A stretch of DNA of 64,000 nt from an uncultured Devosia sp. (GTDB taxonomy: Bacteria; Pseudomonadota; Alphaproteobacteria; Rhizobiales; Devosiaceae): contig NZ_CAJXJS010000018.1 in the NCBI RefSeq assembly GCF_913055165.1, positions 1 through 64,000 of the forward strand. The letters are read 5' to 3'. The position numbers and the translations under genes were made by a program. The notes below the pieces were generated by a model, which was not told the origin of the DNA, made no database searches, and saw only the letters and a program-made list of their open reading frames with translations. Shown one piece after another: positions 44,983-53,503 of the stretch. Each line of letters opens with the position of its first letter. The stretch's first letter is position 1.

Positions 44983-47391
44983 CTAGTTCTCCCTCACAGG
45001 TCCCTGTGCCTTGATGCCGGCCGGGCTGGGGCCGGCCTTGCCGGTCAACGCCGCCATCACCTCGGTGCGCGTGCCGAACATGGAAACCGAGCCATTGTTG
45101 AGCACCAGGATCTTGTCGACGACATTGAGCAGGGCCGGGCGCTGGGTGATGGTCACCACGGTGATCTTCTGCTTGCGGGCATGCTCCAGGGCCTTGGCCA
45201 GGGCCGCTTCGCCCTGAGAATCCAGGTTGGAATTGGGTTCGTCGAGCACCACCAGCTTGGGATTGCCGAAAAAGGCCCGCGCCAGAGCAATGCGCTGCTT
45301 CTGTCCGCCCGAGAGCGGAGCGCCGTCGGCGGCAACGAAGGTTTCGTAGCCCTGAGACAGACCGGCGATCAGTTCGTGCACATCGGCCAGGACGGCGGCC
45401 TCGAAGATGTCGCGGTCATTCACATCCTCCCGCATGCGGGCGATATTGGCCTTGATGGTGCCGGGAAACAGCTGCACGTCCTGAGGCAGATAGCCGATAT
45501 TTTCGCCGAATTGGCGCTGATCCCAGTTGCGCAGGTCCATCAGGTCCAGGCGCACCGAGCCCGAGGTTGGCAGGATCGAGCCGACCAGCATCTTGCCCAG
45601 CGTGGTCTTGCCGGCCCCCGAATTGCCGATGACAGCCAGAGATTCGCCGGGCATCAGCGAGAAGGAAATGCCGTTGAGCAACACCTTCTTGTTGGGCGGC
45701 GGCACAAACAGGATGCGCTCGACATCCAGCCGCCCCTTGGGCTCGGGCAGGAGCAGGCGCTGGAAGTTGAATGGGGACGAATTGAGCAGGCCCTTGATCC
45801 GCCCGAAGGACGCGCGGAACTGGGAAAAGCCGCTCCACCCCTCGATCGTGCCTTCGATGGGGGTCAAGGCGCGAGCCGCGATGATCGAGCCGGCAATCAC
45901 CATGCCGCCGGTGATTTCGCCCTGGATGGCCAGATAGGCGCCCCAGCCGAGCATCGTCACCTGGGTCAGCAGGCGCACGCCCTTGGAGATGCTCGACATG
46001 ATGATATTGCGGTCCTGCGCCCTGACCTGAGCCTGCAGGGAATTGGCCGTGTCGCGCCCCCAGATACGGACAACTTCGGGGATCATGGCCAGTGCATTGA
46101 TAATCTGCGAGTTGCGCGACATGGAATCGAGGTGCAGCGTCGCGCGACTGAGGAAATTATTGGCATCGGTGAAGGAGCGGGCGGTCAAGCGTTGGTTGAT
46201 CATGGCGATGATCATCAGGCAGATCGCTGCACCGACCACCACCAGCCCGAGCTGGGGATGGATGAGGAAGACTGCCACCACAAACAGCGGCGCCATGGGT
46301 GCATCGAGGAAGGACAGCAGCGTGCCCGACACGATAAAGCTGCGCAATTGCTGGAGATCGCCCAGCACCTGATAGTCCCGGCCATTGCTGTGCAACGAAG
46401 CGCGCGCCGCCGCGCTCAGGATTGGGGAGCCCAGCTGCACGGCGATTTCGACCGCCGTGCGCATCAGAATGAAGCGTCGCACAGCGTCGAGAATGGCCTG
46501 CAGCACGACGGCACCGACGACAGCCGCTGTCAGCATGACCAGCGTGTCCATGGACCGGCTGGTCAGCACGCGATCCGAAATCTGGAACAGATAGATCGGA
46601 ATGGCCAGGACCAGGATGTTGATGAAGACGGTGAAGGCCATGACAATGGCCAGATTGGTGCGCACCGCCGCCATGCCATTGGCCAAGCTCTGGGTAAAAT
46701 TGGGCTGCGGCGCCCGCTTGTGAAAGCCACGATTATCCCCGCCCCCGCCGCCATTCCCGGCGCCACTCGAGCCCTTGCTGCCTCCGCCCCCGGACCCGGA
46801 GCGTGTCGACTTAAGTGGTCCACGGTCTCCTTCAACAATGGGTGGGATGCGGGTCTTTGGCGCGTCCTTGTCTGGGGTTCGGAAGTCCCCCTGCGGACCT
46901 TCCGAACGCGCGTCCGTCGTCTGGGGTTGGGGAGCCTCGTCCACCGCTTCAGAATCTGGCTCAGGCCCGGATTTGGCTTCGTCTGCGTCCTGCAAGGCTC
47001 CGGCACGCACAGTCGTGGTCGTGTCTGACTCACCAGGGGGCGTGATGTCTTCGGAAGCGGGAGGCGGGTCGACCTCGCGGGCAGAGGCTTCCTCGAGCGC
47101 TGGAACCTCATCGCGCAGGTCGCCTGGCCGCGGCCGCAGCACCGAACGTGGCGGAGGCGTCGCGCCGTTCTTTCGGGCGGCGGTCGGGGCCTCAACTGCG
47201 CGCTGGGCGCTATTGTCCTCGCCTGTCTGGGTCGCCGGGGCATAGCCACGCGCAAGCTCATCGAGTTCGGCGGCGGCCAGATGGATATCGTCCATGATCT
47301 GGTCCATCCGGTCGGATCGAACCTGGCTGGCCTGGCGGAGCTGACGGCCCAGCGCCTCTCGGTCGGTGCGGGTCAGGTGCTCAAAGGTCAT
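44983..47391 (-). CDS. Type I secretion permease/ATPase (PrtD type) with long disordered N-terminus
   Basis: An 802-residue exporter. Residues about 1-215 are unusual: low complexity, Pro/Asp/Glu/Ser-rich, then Gly/Ser-rich (GSGGGGSKGSSGAGNGGGGG). The membrane domain (about 230-520) follows, then the ATPase with Walker A GNSGAGKTT (about 585), signature LSGGQKQRIALARA (about 693) and Walker B LVVLDEPNSNLD (about 715). It exports proteins carrying C-terminal signals, presumably those encoded upstream. The ribosome site is poor, so the true start could be the Met codons at residues 29 or 33. Confidence 0.92.
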   Translation of the reverse strand: MTFEHLTRTDREALGRQLRQASQVRSDRMDQIMDDIHLAAAELDELARGYAPATQTGEDNSAQRAVEAPTAARKNGATPPPRSVLRPRPGDLRDEVPALEEASAREVDPPPASEDITPPGESDTTTTVRAGALQDADEAKSGPEPDSEAVDEAPQPQTTDARSEGPQGDFRTPDKDAPKTRIPPIVEGDRGPLKSTRSGSGGGGSKGSSGAGNGGGGGDNRGFHKRAPQPNFTQSLANGMAAVRTNLAIVMAFTVFINILVLAIPIYLFQISDRVLTSRSMDTLVMLTAAVVGAVVLQAILDAVRRFILMRTAVEIAVQLGSPILSAAARASLHSNGRDYQVLGDLQQLRSFIVSGTLLSFLDAPMAPLFVVAVFLIHPQLGLVVVGAAICLMIIAMINQRLTARSFTDANNFLSRATLHLDSMSRNSQIINALAMIPEVVRIWGRDTANSLQAQVRAQDRNIIMSSISKGVRLLTQVTMLGWGAYLAIQGEITGGMVIAGSIIAARALTPIEGTIEGWSGFSQFRASFGRIKGLLNSSPFNFQRLLLPEPKGRLDVERILFVPPPNKKVLLNGISFSLMPGESLAVIGNSGAGKTTLGKMLVGSILPTSGSVRLDLMDLRNWDQRQFGENIGYLPQDVQLFPGTIKANIARMREDVNDRDIFEAAVLADVHELIAGLSQGYETFVAADGAPLSGGQKQRIALARAFFGNPKLVVLDEPNSNLDSQGEAALAKALEHARKQKITVVTITQRPALLNVVDKILVLNNGSVSMFGTRTEVMAALTGKAGPSPAGIKAQGPVREN

Positions 47392-47412
47392 CTGGTCGGT
47401 CCGGGTACAGGA

Positions 47413-49410
47413 TTACGCGAGAACGGATTGCATGAGATCGACGGGCGCCGCGTCGTGGGAGGTATCGGCGAGGGTGTAGTCCGGGGTGTCGGCCAAGATC
47501 TCGGAATGGTCGAGGAAGGCGACGACCTCGCTCACAAGGGCATCGGGCTCGTCGTCCTCACCCTGGGCCTCCAGGATATTGGCCTGGATGAGCACCGCAT
47601 CGGAATAGTGATTGCCGCCGACTTCGATGGTGTCGCCGAAGGTGTCATAGTCCTTGATGGCGGCGACATTGACCAGGGCGTTCGAGCCGGTGTCGATCTG
47701 CCATTCCGTGGCCGGCTGACCATCGAGAAAGGCCTTTTTCTGCAGGGCGACGAAGTCAGCATCGCCCAGGATATTGGTCTGCTCGATATAGCGCAGATCA
47801 TAGATGCTGCCGGAAACATAGAGCACCTTGGGGATGGAGACGCCTTCGAAGTCCGCCGATTTGTGAAAGCTTGTCGGCATGGACTTGTTGCCATTGGCGA
47901 GCCCATCCATGGCCGCCTGGTAGTGATCGGAAATACCCTGCTGCACGTCCGTGGCGCCGACATTGTGGATCGACGCCTGGTTCCAAAGCAGGTTGTTGCT
48001 GGTATTGAGGCTTCCGGAGGCCGAATAGGTGTCATCACCGGCGCCGAGCATGGCGATGGTGTCGTTGTCGTACAGGATGTTGTTCTGGATGATGATGTTG
48101 GCGTCGAATACATTGCCTCCGACCAGGATGAGGTCATAGAGCGAGCCGATATTGGCAAAGCTGACGCTGTTCAGCCCGATATTCTCGCCGCTGGTCACCA
48201 CTGCATTGGAGCCGGCGGCAGTCAGCACGCCGACGTCCTGATCGGACATGAAGGTCAGCTGCTTCATCCACTCCAGGAAGATGATGTCGCCCGAAACGAT
48301 GCTGATCTGCCAATTGACGGGGAATATCCCAGGATCGGCCTCGGCGGCCTCACCGGCGACATCGAGCGTTTCCTGAACGAAGCTGGCCATATTGACCGCC
48401 TCCGTGCCACCAGTCTTGGCCGCAAGGGGAAAGTCATCGCTGATCGTATCATTGTCGGCGTAGGAATTGGTCTGGATGATTGCGTCGAGCTGGTGGAAAT
48501 CACCGCCGACGACGAAATGCGTGCCGATCAGGCCGGCATTGACGACGGCCGCTTCGTTGACGAGAAAATTGCCGCCGGCCTTGTAAGTCACCGAGCCCTG
48601 GGTATCGTCACTTATGATCTGGAGATGCGCCTCGGGCTTGCCCGTGACCACAATCGTGTCCGCCGGGGTGGCGTCCTCGACCTCCGCCTGCAAATGCGCT
48701 GGCAGGGCTTCGGACAGCAGAGGATCCTCGTCCACCAGCTCTCCGTTGACATAGGTGCCGGTCAGGCCATCGACCTCGTGGAACTGTGTATCAGGACTGG
48801 ATTGATGCTGGAGCGTGGTTGCGTCAACAGCGTCCATTACCAGGGGCACATCCTCATGCCCCTCCATGCCCGGACCATTGGCAAGCGGACCCAGAACGGC
48901 GCCGCTGGCATACTGGAGCCCGAGAAGCCCCGCATCGGCGCCGGAATGATAGACTAGCGGTTCGTCGAGCGCGCCCATGACGAAGAGGTCATTGTCGGAC
49001 TGGGTGAGGGATTGCGAGATCAGCGCAATGACCGAGCCCGGCTCGGTGCCGATCAGCGGAACGACAATGTCACCAGGAGCGAAGGGCCAATGCGCAAGGG
49101 GCTTGTCAAAATCGGGGTGAGCAAAATTGGGAGCGCTTGGAAGGGCGATATGAACCGGCCCGAACAACGCTTCACCACGAATAGGGAAATCGGGCGGGGC
49201 GTAGTGGACGCCCGGGTCGTAGGCGCCCAGGGCATAGGCCTGGAGGACGTCTACCGAAATCTGCCGCATCTCGGGGGCCTGGGGAGCCGGATCACCATCG
49301 TGCTCGATCTGCTCGAGCTCAATCCGGACGCGCATGTCTTCCACCGCGATCTCGAAATAGCCGAGAAAGTGGACGACAATTTCTGAAATCGGATCGCTTG
49401 GAAAAAACAC
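47413..49410 (-). CDS. Putative type I secreted repeat protein (beta-solenoid-like)
   Basis: A 665-residue acidic protein without a signal peptide. A motif of the form GG-(N/D)-x6-(I/V)-I-Q-x-N-x-L-x-D-x-D-x-(I/V) recurs with variations near residues 297-318, 427-450, 530-552 and 595-618 (for example IIQNNILYDNDTI and YIEQTNILGDADFV). This regular Asn/Asp ladder suggests a beta-solenoid or calcium-binding surface. No RTX nonapeptide (GGxGxDxxx) is present. It sits 21 bases upstream of the exporter ATPase gene, so it is probably a substrate or surface partner. Similar rhizobial genes are simply called 'type I secretion protein'. Confidence 0.75.
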   Translation of the reverse strand: MFFPSDPISEIVVHFLGYFEIAVEDMRVRIELEQIEHDGDPAPQAPEMRQISVDVLQAYALGAYDPGVHYAPPDFPIRGEALFGPVHIALPSAPNFAHPDFDKPLAHWPFAPGDIVVPLIGTEPGSVIALISQSLTQSDNDLFVMGALDEPLVYHSGADAGLLGLQYASGAVLGPLANGPGMEGHEDVPLVMDAVDATTLQHQSSPDTQFHEVDGLTGTYVNGELVDEDPLLSEALPAHLQAEVEDATPADTIVVTGKPEAHLQIISDDTQGSVTYKAGGNFLVNEAAVVNAGLIGTHFVVGGDFHQLDAIIQTNSYADNDTISDDFPLAAKTGGTEAVNMASFVQETLDVAGEAAEADPGIFPVNWQISIVSGDIIFLEWMKQLTFMSDQDVGVLTAAGSNAVVTSGENIGLNSVSFANIGSLYDLILVGGNVFDANIIIQNNILYDNDTIAMLGAGDDTYSASGSLNTSNNLLWNQASIHNVGATDVQQGISDHYQAAMDGLANGNKSMPTSFHKSADFEGVSIPKVLYVSGSIYDLRYIEQTNILGDADFVALQKKAFLDGQPATEWQIDTGSNALVNVAAIKDYDTFGDTIEVGGNHYSDAVLIQANILEAQGEDDEPDALVSEVVAFLDHSEILADTPDYTLADTSHDAAPVDLMQSVLA

Positions 49411-49463
49411 GGAACACCTCCCATTTGCCCATCCGGCTGATAGCGGACCGGCTAAAATCAGAT

Positions 49464-49496
49464 GATCTGCGCGGTGGGGGCGCTACCGCGCAGATC
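49464..49496 (-). terminator. Hairpin/attenuator between the acidic repeat protein and the solenoid-like protein
   Basis: A perfect 12-bp stem GATCTGCGCGGT / ACCGCGCAGATC with a 9-base loop. On the minus strand ATCATCTGATTTT follows, so the T-run starts several bases late. It may be a leaky terminator or a 3' stabiliser, making more acidic protein than transporter. Confidence 0.7.
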
Positions 49497-49521
49497 CTTG
49501 GCAAGCGTTGGGGGCGCTCGC

Positions 49522-50715
49522 TTATGCGTCGTCGCTGCTGGAGTCGTTGTTCATGTGGTTGTTGCCGCCAACCACCGTCGCATCGACTGCGTTCTGCTGC
49601 AGGTTTGCACCAAGCACGACTTCCATGTTGAAGGCCGAACCGCTCACCGCTGCGCTGGCATCGGCGATGTTGCTGGCGGTGGAGTTGTTGCCGGCATCAC
49701 CTTCGAAGTCATTGTCATCGGCGTCAGCATCGTCCGCATAGGCATAAGCGTTGTACGTGCCGTTTGCGTTGTTCTGAACGTTGCTCAGCGAGTCGTTATC
49801 GACGATGTCTGCCACCTGGTTGATGGCAAAGCCGGTGTCGCCGCCGCCGCCCGAGAAGGCGCCATTGAAGACGTTCTCGAAGTTGACGTCATCACCTGGG
49901 TCGAATTCGAGCGAACCGCTGTTGATGAGCATATTGTCCAGCGTGGCGGTACCGATATCGAGGTCGGCGAAGTCGTCATCGGAATTGAACGAGCCGGTGG
50001 CATCGTCGTCGGACGAGTTGAACGAGTCCTCGATCTCCACATCGACATCCAGGTCGACATCGGCATCAATGTCGGTGGAGTTGTCGGTCGAGTTGTCGTT
50101 CATCGAGCCATTGACCGAATTGTTCGAGTTGTCGTTCATCGAGCCGTTGACCGACTTGTTGTTGGCAACGTCTTCGATGTCGGCATCCAGATCGACGTCG
50201 GTCGAATTGTCGTTGTAGGAGTTGGTGTTACCCACATCCTCAACTTCAACTTCGATGTCATCGATGGTGGTCGAATTGTCGGTCGAGTTGTCGTTCTGGG
50301 AGTTGGTGTTGGAGTTATCGTTCAACGAGTCATCCATGGCGAAGGCCAGGGATTGGTCACGATTGTCCGAGTTGTCGTTGTGCGAGTTGTTGTCTGAATT
50401 GTTATTCAGAGAGTCCTCGACCTCGACATCCAGATCGACATCGTTCTCGGTCGAGTTGTCGTTGTAGGAGTTGGAGTTTCCGGTGTCTTCAACGTCTATG
50501 TCGGCATCCACGTCCACATCGGTGTCGGTGGAATTGTCGTTATAGGAATTGGAGTTCCCCGAGTCCTCGACATCCACTTCGATATCATCGACCGTCGTCG
50601 AGTTGTCGGTCGAATTATCGTTATAGGAATCTTCGGGTTCGAAGTCGTCGAAGTCGTCGAAATTGACCGAGTTATCGGTCTGTCCGCCGCTGTTGTTGTT
50701 GAAGTCGTCAGCCAT
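49522..50715 (-). CDS. Asp/Asn/Ser-rich repeat protein, likely type I secreted
   Basis: A 397-residue, extremely acidic, cysteine-free protein. Residues about 30-240 repeat a unit SYNDNST(D/E) followed by alternating Asp-hydrophobic runs (DVDVDADIDVED); at least six units are seen. Residues 240-397 are a non-repetitive Gly/Asn/Ala/Asp-rich region ending in an acidic tail (NNDSSSDDA). No signal peptide is present, as for type I substrates. GAGGAG lies upstream of the ATG at 50715. The role is unknown; calcium binding, adhesion or matrix formation would fit the composition. Confidence 0.8.
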   Translation of the reverse strand: MADDFNNNSGGQTDNSVNFDDFDDFEPEDSYNDNSTDNSTTVDDIEVDVEDSGNSNSYNDNSTDTDVDVDADIDVEDTGNSNSYNDNSTENDVDLDVEVEDSLNNNSDNNSHNDNSDNRDQSLAFAMDDSLNDNSNTNSQNDNSTDNSTTIDDIEVEVEDVGNTNSYNDNSTDVDLDADIEDVANNKSVNGSMNDNSNNSVNGSMNDNSTDNSTDIDADVDLDVDVEIEDSFNSSDDDATGSFNSDDDFADLDIGTATLDNMLINSGSLEFDPGDDVNFENVFNGAFSGGGGDTGFAINQVADIVDNDSLSNVQNNANGTYNAYAYADDADADDNDFEGDAGNNSTASNIADASAAVSGSAFNMEVVLGANLQQNAVDATVVGGNNHMNNDSSSDDA

Positions 50716-51260
50716 AGTTACTCTCCTCAATGATAAATAATGGCTGAGCTACCAGGACCCCCTGTCATCTCGAATGGAGGTATGCTTGGTCGCTCATGAC
50801 TTGAAGGGCATACGCGAGATACGCAGATCGCTGGTGCCGTACGCAGAAACCGGTCAGCACGTATGAATCCAGAACCCAATTACCCAACGCGACGCAGCGA
50901 ATTTCGCATCGCAGGGTCAAGTATTGCTCGATAGGGAGAGAAGTATAGTTGCCACTTCAGCCTAGGCTGATCGGCCCAATCTTAATCTTATCGATTTAGA
51001 ACATCTGTTCGGTGCACTTCGGAGCTAGATCGTTTTCAATACCCTCAAGGAGGGATGAAACGGGCGTGTTTCTCCATCGAATGGCTGATTTCCGGCGGGG
51101 AAGCGCCACCACAGCTCAATCCATTGAATTAGTCTTGCCGGGGAACGAATCACGCCAGAGTCACGCCCCCGATGTTAACCTTTTGTCAACCTTGGGAGCG
51201 ATGGCACCAAGCAAAGCTGTGGGCCCCAAACACAGTAATCGCCGGGGAGGGAGTGGTAAA
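50716..51260. other. Long regulatory region between secretion and LuxR genes
   Basis: A 545-base divergent non-coding stretch. It holds a 12-base palindrome CAGCCTAGGCTG (50958-50969), a strong AAGGAGGG at 51047-51054 followed by a 25-codon open frame (51055-51132), and AT-rich segments near 50975-51000. Promoters for both directions must lie here. An in-frame GTG at 51066 could extend the LuxR protein, but the extension looks non-coding. Confidence 0.5.
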
Positions 51261-52106
51261 GTGCGTGAAAACCTTTATGACGGTCTGCGCGATCCGCAGC
51301 AGATCGAAGAACGGCCGTTGGACTCCGAGACACCGCGTCTCATTTTTGTTGCTCCGAAACAGACGATATATCAGTGCCTATGCGGTGCGCTGCAGGATCA
51401 CTTCCGGGAGGTCGAGGTTTTCCTTGTCGACCGGATAGATGATGGCCTTGGCCCCGACAATAATGTGAGACTGGTCTTGCTGGGGGCTGGCGCACGATCG
51501 ATCGGCCCCTCCTTCGTCGAGCAATGCCGGGTGCGGTTCCCGAAGGCGGCTATTGCGGTGGCCATCGATAGCGGACGTCCGGTCGTTGACCCGCTCGTGG
51601 TCGAACACCGTCTGATCCAGGGACTGCTGCCGACCACCCTGCCGCTTGATGTCTGGTTCGCCTTGATGCGGCTGGTCATGGCCGGCGGCGAGTATTTACC
51701 GCGTGAGTCTCAGAGCGCCGGCGGACATTTTGAGGCGCAGCAGCGCCTGTCGCCGCCGCCTGGACCAGTGGACAAGGCACCCACCCCTCCAGCGCCGAGA
51801 GCCAATGGCGCACAGTCAGCTGTGCGTGACCAGGGCAACGAAACCAGCGCCGAGAGCGGCCTTGACTCTCTGACCGCGCGGGAACGGGAAATCCTGACAC
51901 TGGTCTCGGAAGGCTATCAGAACAAGCTGATCGCCGATCGCATGGCGCTTTCCGAGCACACGGTCAAAGCCCATGTGCACAATCTCATCGCCAAACTCCG
52001 AGTGACCAATCGCACGCAAGCGGCGGCCTATCTGCATGAGCATCGCTCGGAGAGAGGAGGCGCTGTGACGGGACAAGACCACCGCCGCCGCGCCTATCCG
52101 GGGTAA
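51261..52106 (+). CDS. LuxR family regulator with degenerate receiver domain
   Basis: A 281-residue protein (GTG start at 51261, GGGGAGGGAG upstream). Residues about 20-150 resemble a receiver domain, but the phospho-acceptor position reads RLVLLGAGA, with no Asp. A Pro-rich linker leads to a LuxR helix-turn-helix (about 203-265: LTAREREILTLVSEGYQNKL, then IADRMALSEHTVKAHVHNLI). It is therefore probably phosphorylation-independent. It lies opposite the secretion genes and next to the polysaccharide genes and likely controls them. The start is uncertain by up to about 83 residues. Confidence 0.83.
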   Translation: MRENLYDGLRDPQQIEERPLDSETPRLIFVAPKQTIYQCLCGALQDHFREVEVFLVDRIDDGLGPDNNVRLVLLGAGARSIGPSFVEQCRVRFPKAAIAVAIDSGRPVVDPLVVEHRLIQGLLPTTLPLDVWFALMRLVMAGGEYLPRESQSAGGHFEAQQRLSPPPGPVDKAPTPPAPRANGAQSAVRDQGNETSAESGLDSLTAREREILTLVSEGYQNKLIADRMALSEHTVKAHVHNLIAKLRVTNRTQAAAYLHEHRSERGGAVTGQDHRRRAYPG

Positions 52107-52111
52107 GGACA

Positions 52112-52594
52112 ATGCCCAGCCTGGACAGGGTGCTCCAGCAGGTCGGCCAGTTGAACTATGTCTGGACCAATACAGAGAGCCTGTTCATCTATCTCATCGC
52201 GCATCTGGCCGGGACATCCAAGGATGCCGCGGTCATCATCTTTTTGACGCTGAACACAACGCGCGCGCGACTGGACCTGCTGGACCGGCTGGCCAAATTG
52301 CCTTCGACACCCGCGGCCACCCGTACCGCCGTACTGGATCTCACCGACCGCCTCAAGAAAGAAGCCAAGGTCCGGAACAAATATAACCATTGCATCTATT
52401 CATTCGACTCCAATGGTGAATTGAGCGGGACGCAATTAATGCGCATTGTCGAATTTGGCGATGAGTTGAAATACGGGAAATCCGAGGCCTTGGACGACAC
52501 AGAATTTGAGAGGGTGCAGTCGGCCATCAAGGCGATCACGGCAGTCAACAGAGACATGTGGGCCTTTTTTGCCGCAAGCGGCATAAGACCATAG
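52112..52594 (+). CDS. Conserved hypothetical protein
   Basis: A 160-residue, mainly helical soluble protein (LDRVLQQVGQLNYVWTNTES; LDLLDRLAKL; TDRLKKEAKVRNKYNHCIYS). No catalytic or binding motif was recognised. It starts 5 bases after the LuxR gene (AAGGAC ribosome site), so the two are co-transcribed and it may modulate the regulator. Function unknown. Confidence 0.75.
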   Translation: MPSLDRVLQQVGQLNYVWTNTESLFIYLIAHLAGTSKDAAVIIFLTLNTTRARLDLLDRLAKLPSTPAATRTAVLDLTDRLKKEAKVRNKYNHCIYSFDSNGELSGTQLMRIVEFGDELKYGKSEALDDTEFERVQSAIKAITAVNRDMWAFFAASGIRP

Positions 52595-52738
52595 TGAAAA
52601 AGTAGGACAGCAGCTCAGACGAACAAAAATTCGTGACGAGCCGATTTAGAAGAAGTAGCTTCTACAAAATAGTCTTGGTTTAGGACAGGATAAACAAATT
52701 CCGCGTTAGACTAGCGTACAAAGGGACGGAGGGCGCAG
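52595..52738. promoter_or_regulatory. Promoter region of the SARP-like regulator
   Basis: A 144-base AT-rich gap with the inverted repeat TAGAAG-AAGTAG-CTTCTA at 52647-52664. It may be a terminator-like stem or an operator. No firm promoter boxes were assigned. Confidence 0.4.
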
Positions 52739-53488
52739 ATGGGTACTCAAGCGCCGCACCAAATAACGGTAAAGCTGCTGGGCACCTGCTGTCTGATCGC
52801 GGACGGCACACTGGTTCAGGGCGTCCCTGCGAGTTTTTTTCGGATCGCCGCTTACCTTATCCTGTCCACGCCTGACCAAGTGCAGCCGCGGAGCCGGCTG
52901 GCGGCTTTGCTATGGCCCAATGCCGAGGACGGCAAGGCCGGCGCCAATCTGCGGCAAGCCGTCGCTCGTATCCGGCATCTGCAGGATCAGCAAGGCTTCC
53001 GGCTAATCGAAGCCAGTGTTTCCACCCTGCATCTGGCGCCAGGGCCCGAGGTCTATTGTGACCTGATCGAGATGATCCGCCATATCTCGGGCGATGTCAC
53101 CTACAGCCCCCATGCGCTGTGCAAGATCTACGGGGGCGAATTGCTGGCCGATCAGGGCAGCAGCAGTTCTGAATTCGAGGATTGGCTGTCATCCCGGCGA
53201 GATGAGCTATTGCTGCAGGCCGTGGACGGCATTGCCGAAGGCATCCACGCCGATGGCCAATACACGCAGAACGAGCGTTCCGCCTGCGCCCGCCGGCTGC
53301 TTGAGCTTGATCCATATCGTGAGGATGCGGTGCGGGTATTGATGGCCGAGGCGGCCGAACGGCGGCACTTCGTTCGCGTCAGCGAACTCTACGCGTCAAT
53401 GCGCTCGGTGCTTGCGGACGATCTGGGCGTGGAGCCCAGTCCCGAAACACGGGCGCTCTATACCAGCCTGATGGAGGCGGTCCGCTAA
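52739..53488 (+). CDS. SARP-like transcriptional activator with BTAD domain
   Basis: A 249-residue protein. Residues about 8-95 form an OmpR/SARP-type winged helix (VKLLGTCCLIADGTLVQGVP; ALLWPNAEDGKAGANLRQAVARIR). Residues about 105-245 form a bacterial transcriptional activation (BTAD) domain made of TPR-like helices, ending GVEPSPETRALYTSLM. GGAGGG precedes the ATG. Such regulators in Hyphomicrobiales often sit beside exopolysaccharide or secretion genes. Here it lies between the LuxR regulator and the xylanase/polysaccharide genes and probably activates one of these. Confidence 0.88.
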   Translation: MGTQAPHQITVKLLGTCCLIADGTLVQGVPASFFRIAAYLILSTPDQVQPRSRLAALLWPNAEDGKAGANLRQAVARIRHLQDQQGFRLIEASVSTLHLAPGPEVYCDLIEMIRHISGDVTYSPHALCKIYGGELLADQGSSSSEFEDWLSSRRDELLLQAVDGIAEGIHADGQYTQNERSACARRLLELDPYREDAVRVLMAEAAERRHFVRVSELYASMRSVLADDLGVEPSPETRALYTSLMEAVR

Positions 53489-53503
53489 GCCGATGCGGCT
53501 CAA

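Noticed and set aside
43498-47028. Plus-strand open frame of 1176 codons
   Set aside because: It lies antisense to the HlyD adaptor and secretion ATPase genes, which have intact motifs. Its own translation is His/Asp/Gly/Arg-rich low-quality sequence typical of a GC-rich shadow frame.
49522-50715. Acidic repeat region as a non-coding low-complexity artefact
   Set aside because: The minus-strand frame is intact for 397 codons, has a good GAGGAG ribosome site and keeps a non-repetitive C-terminus. It also lies in line with exporter genes.
47413-50715. RTX toxin or haemophysin-like nonapeptide repeats
   Set aside because: No GGxGxDxxx series was found in either protein, so an RTX assignment is not supported despite the type I exporter.
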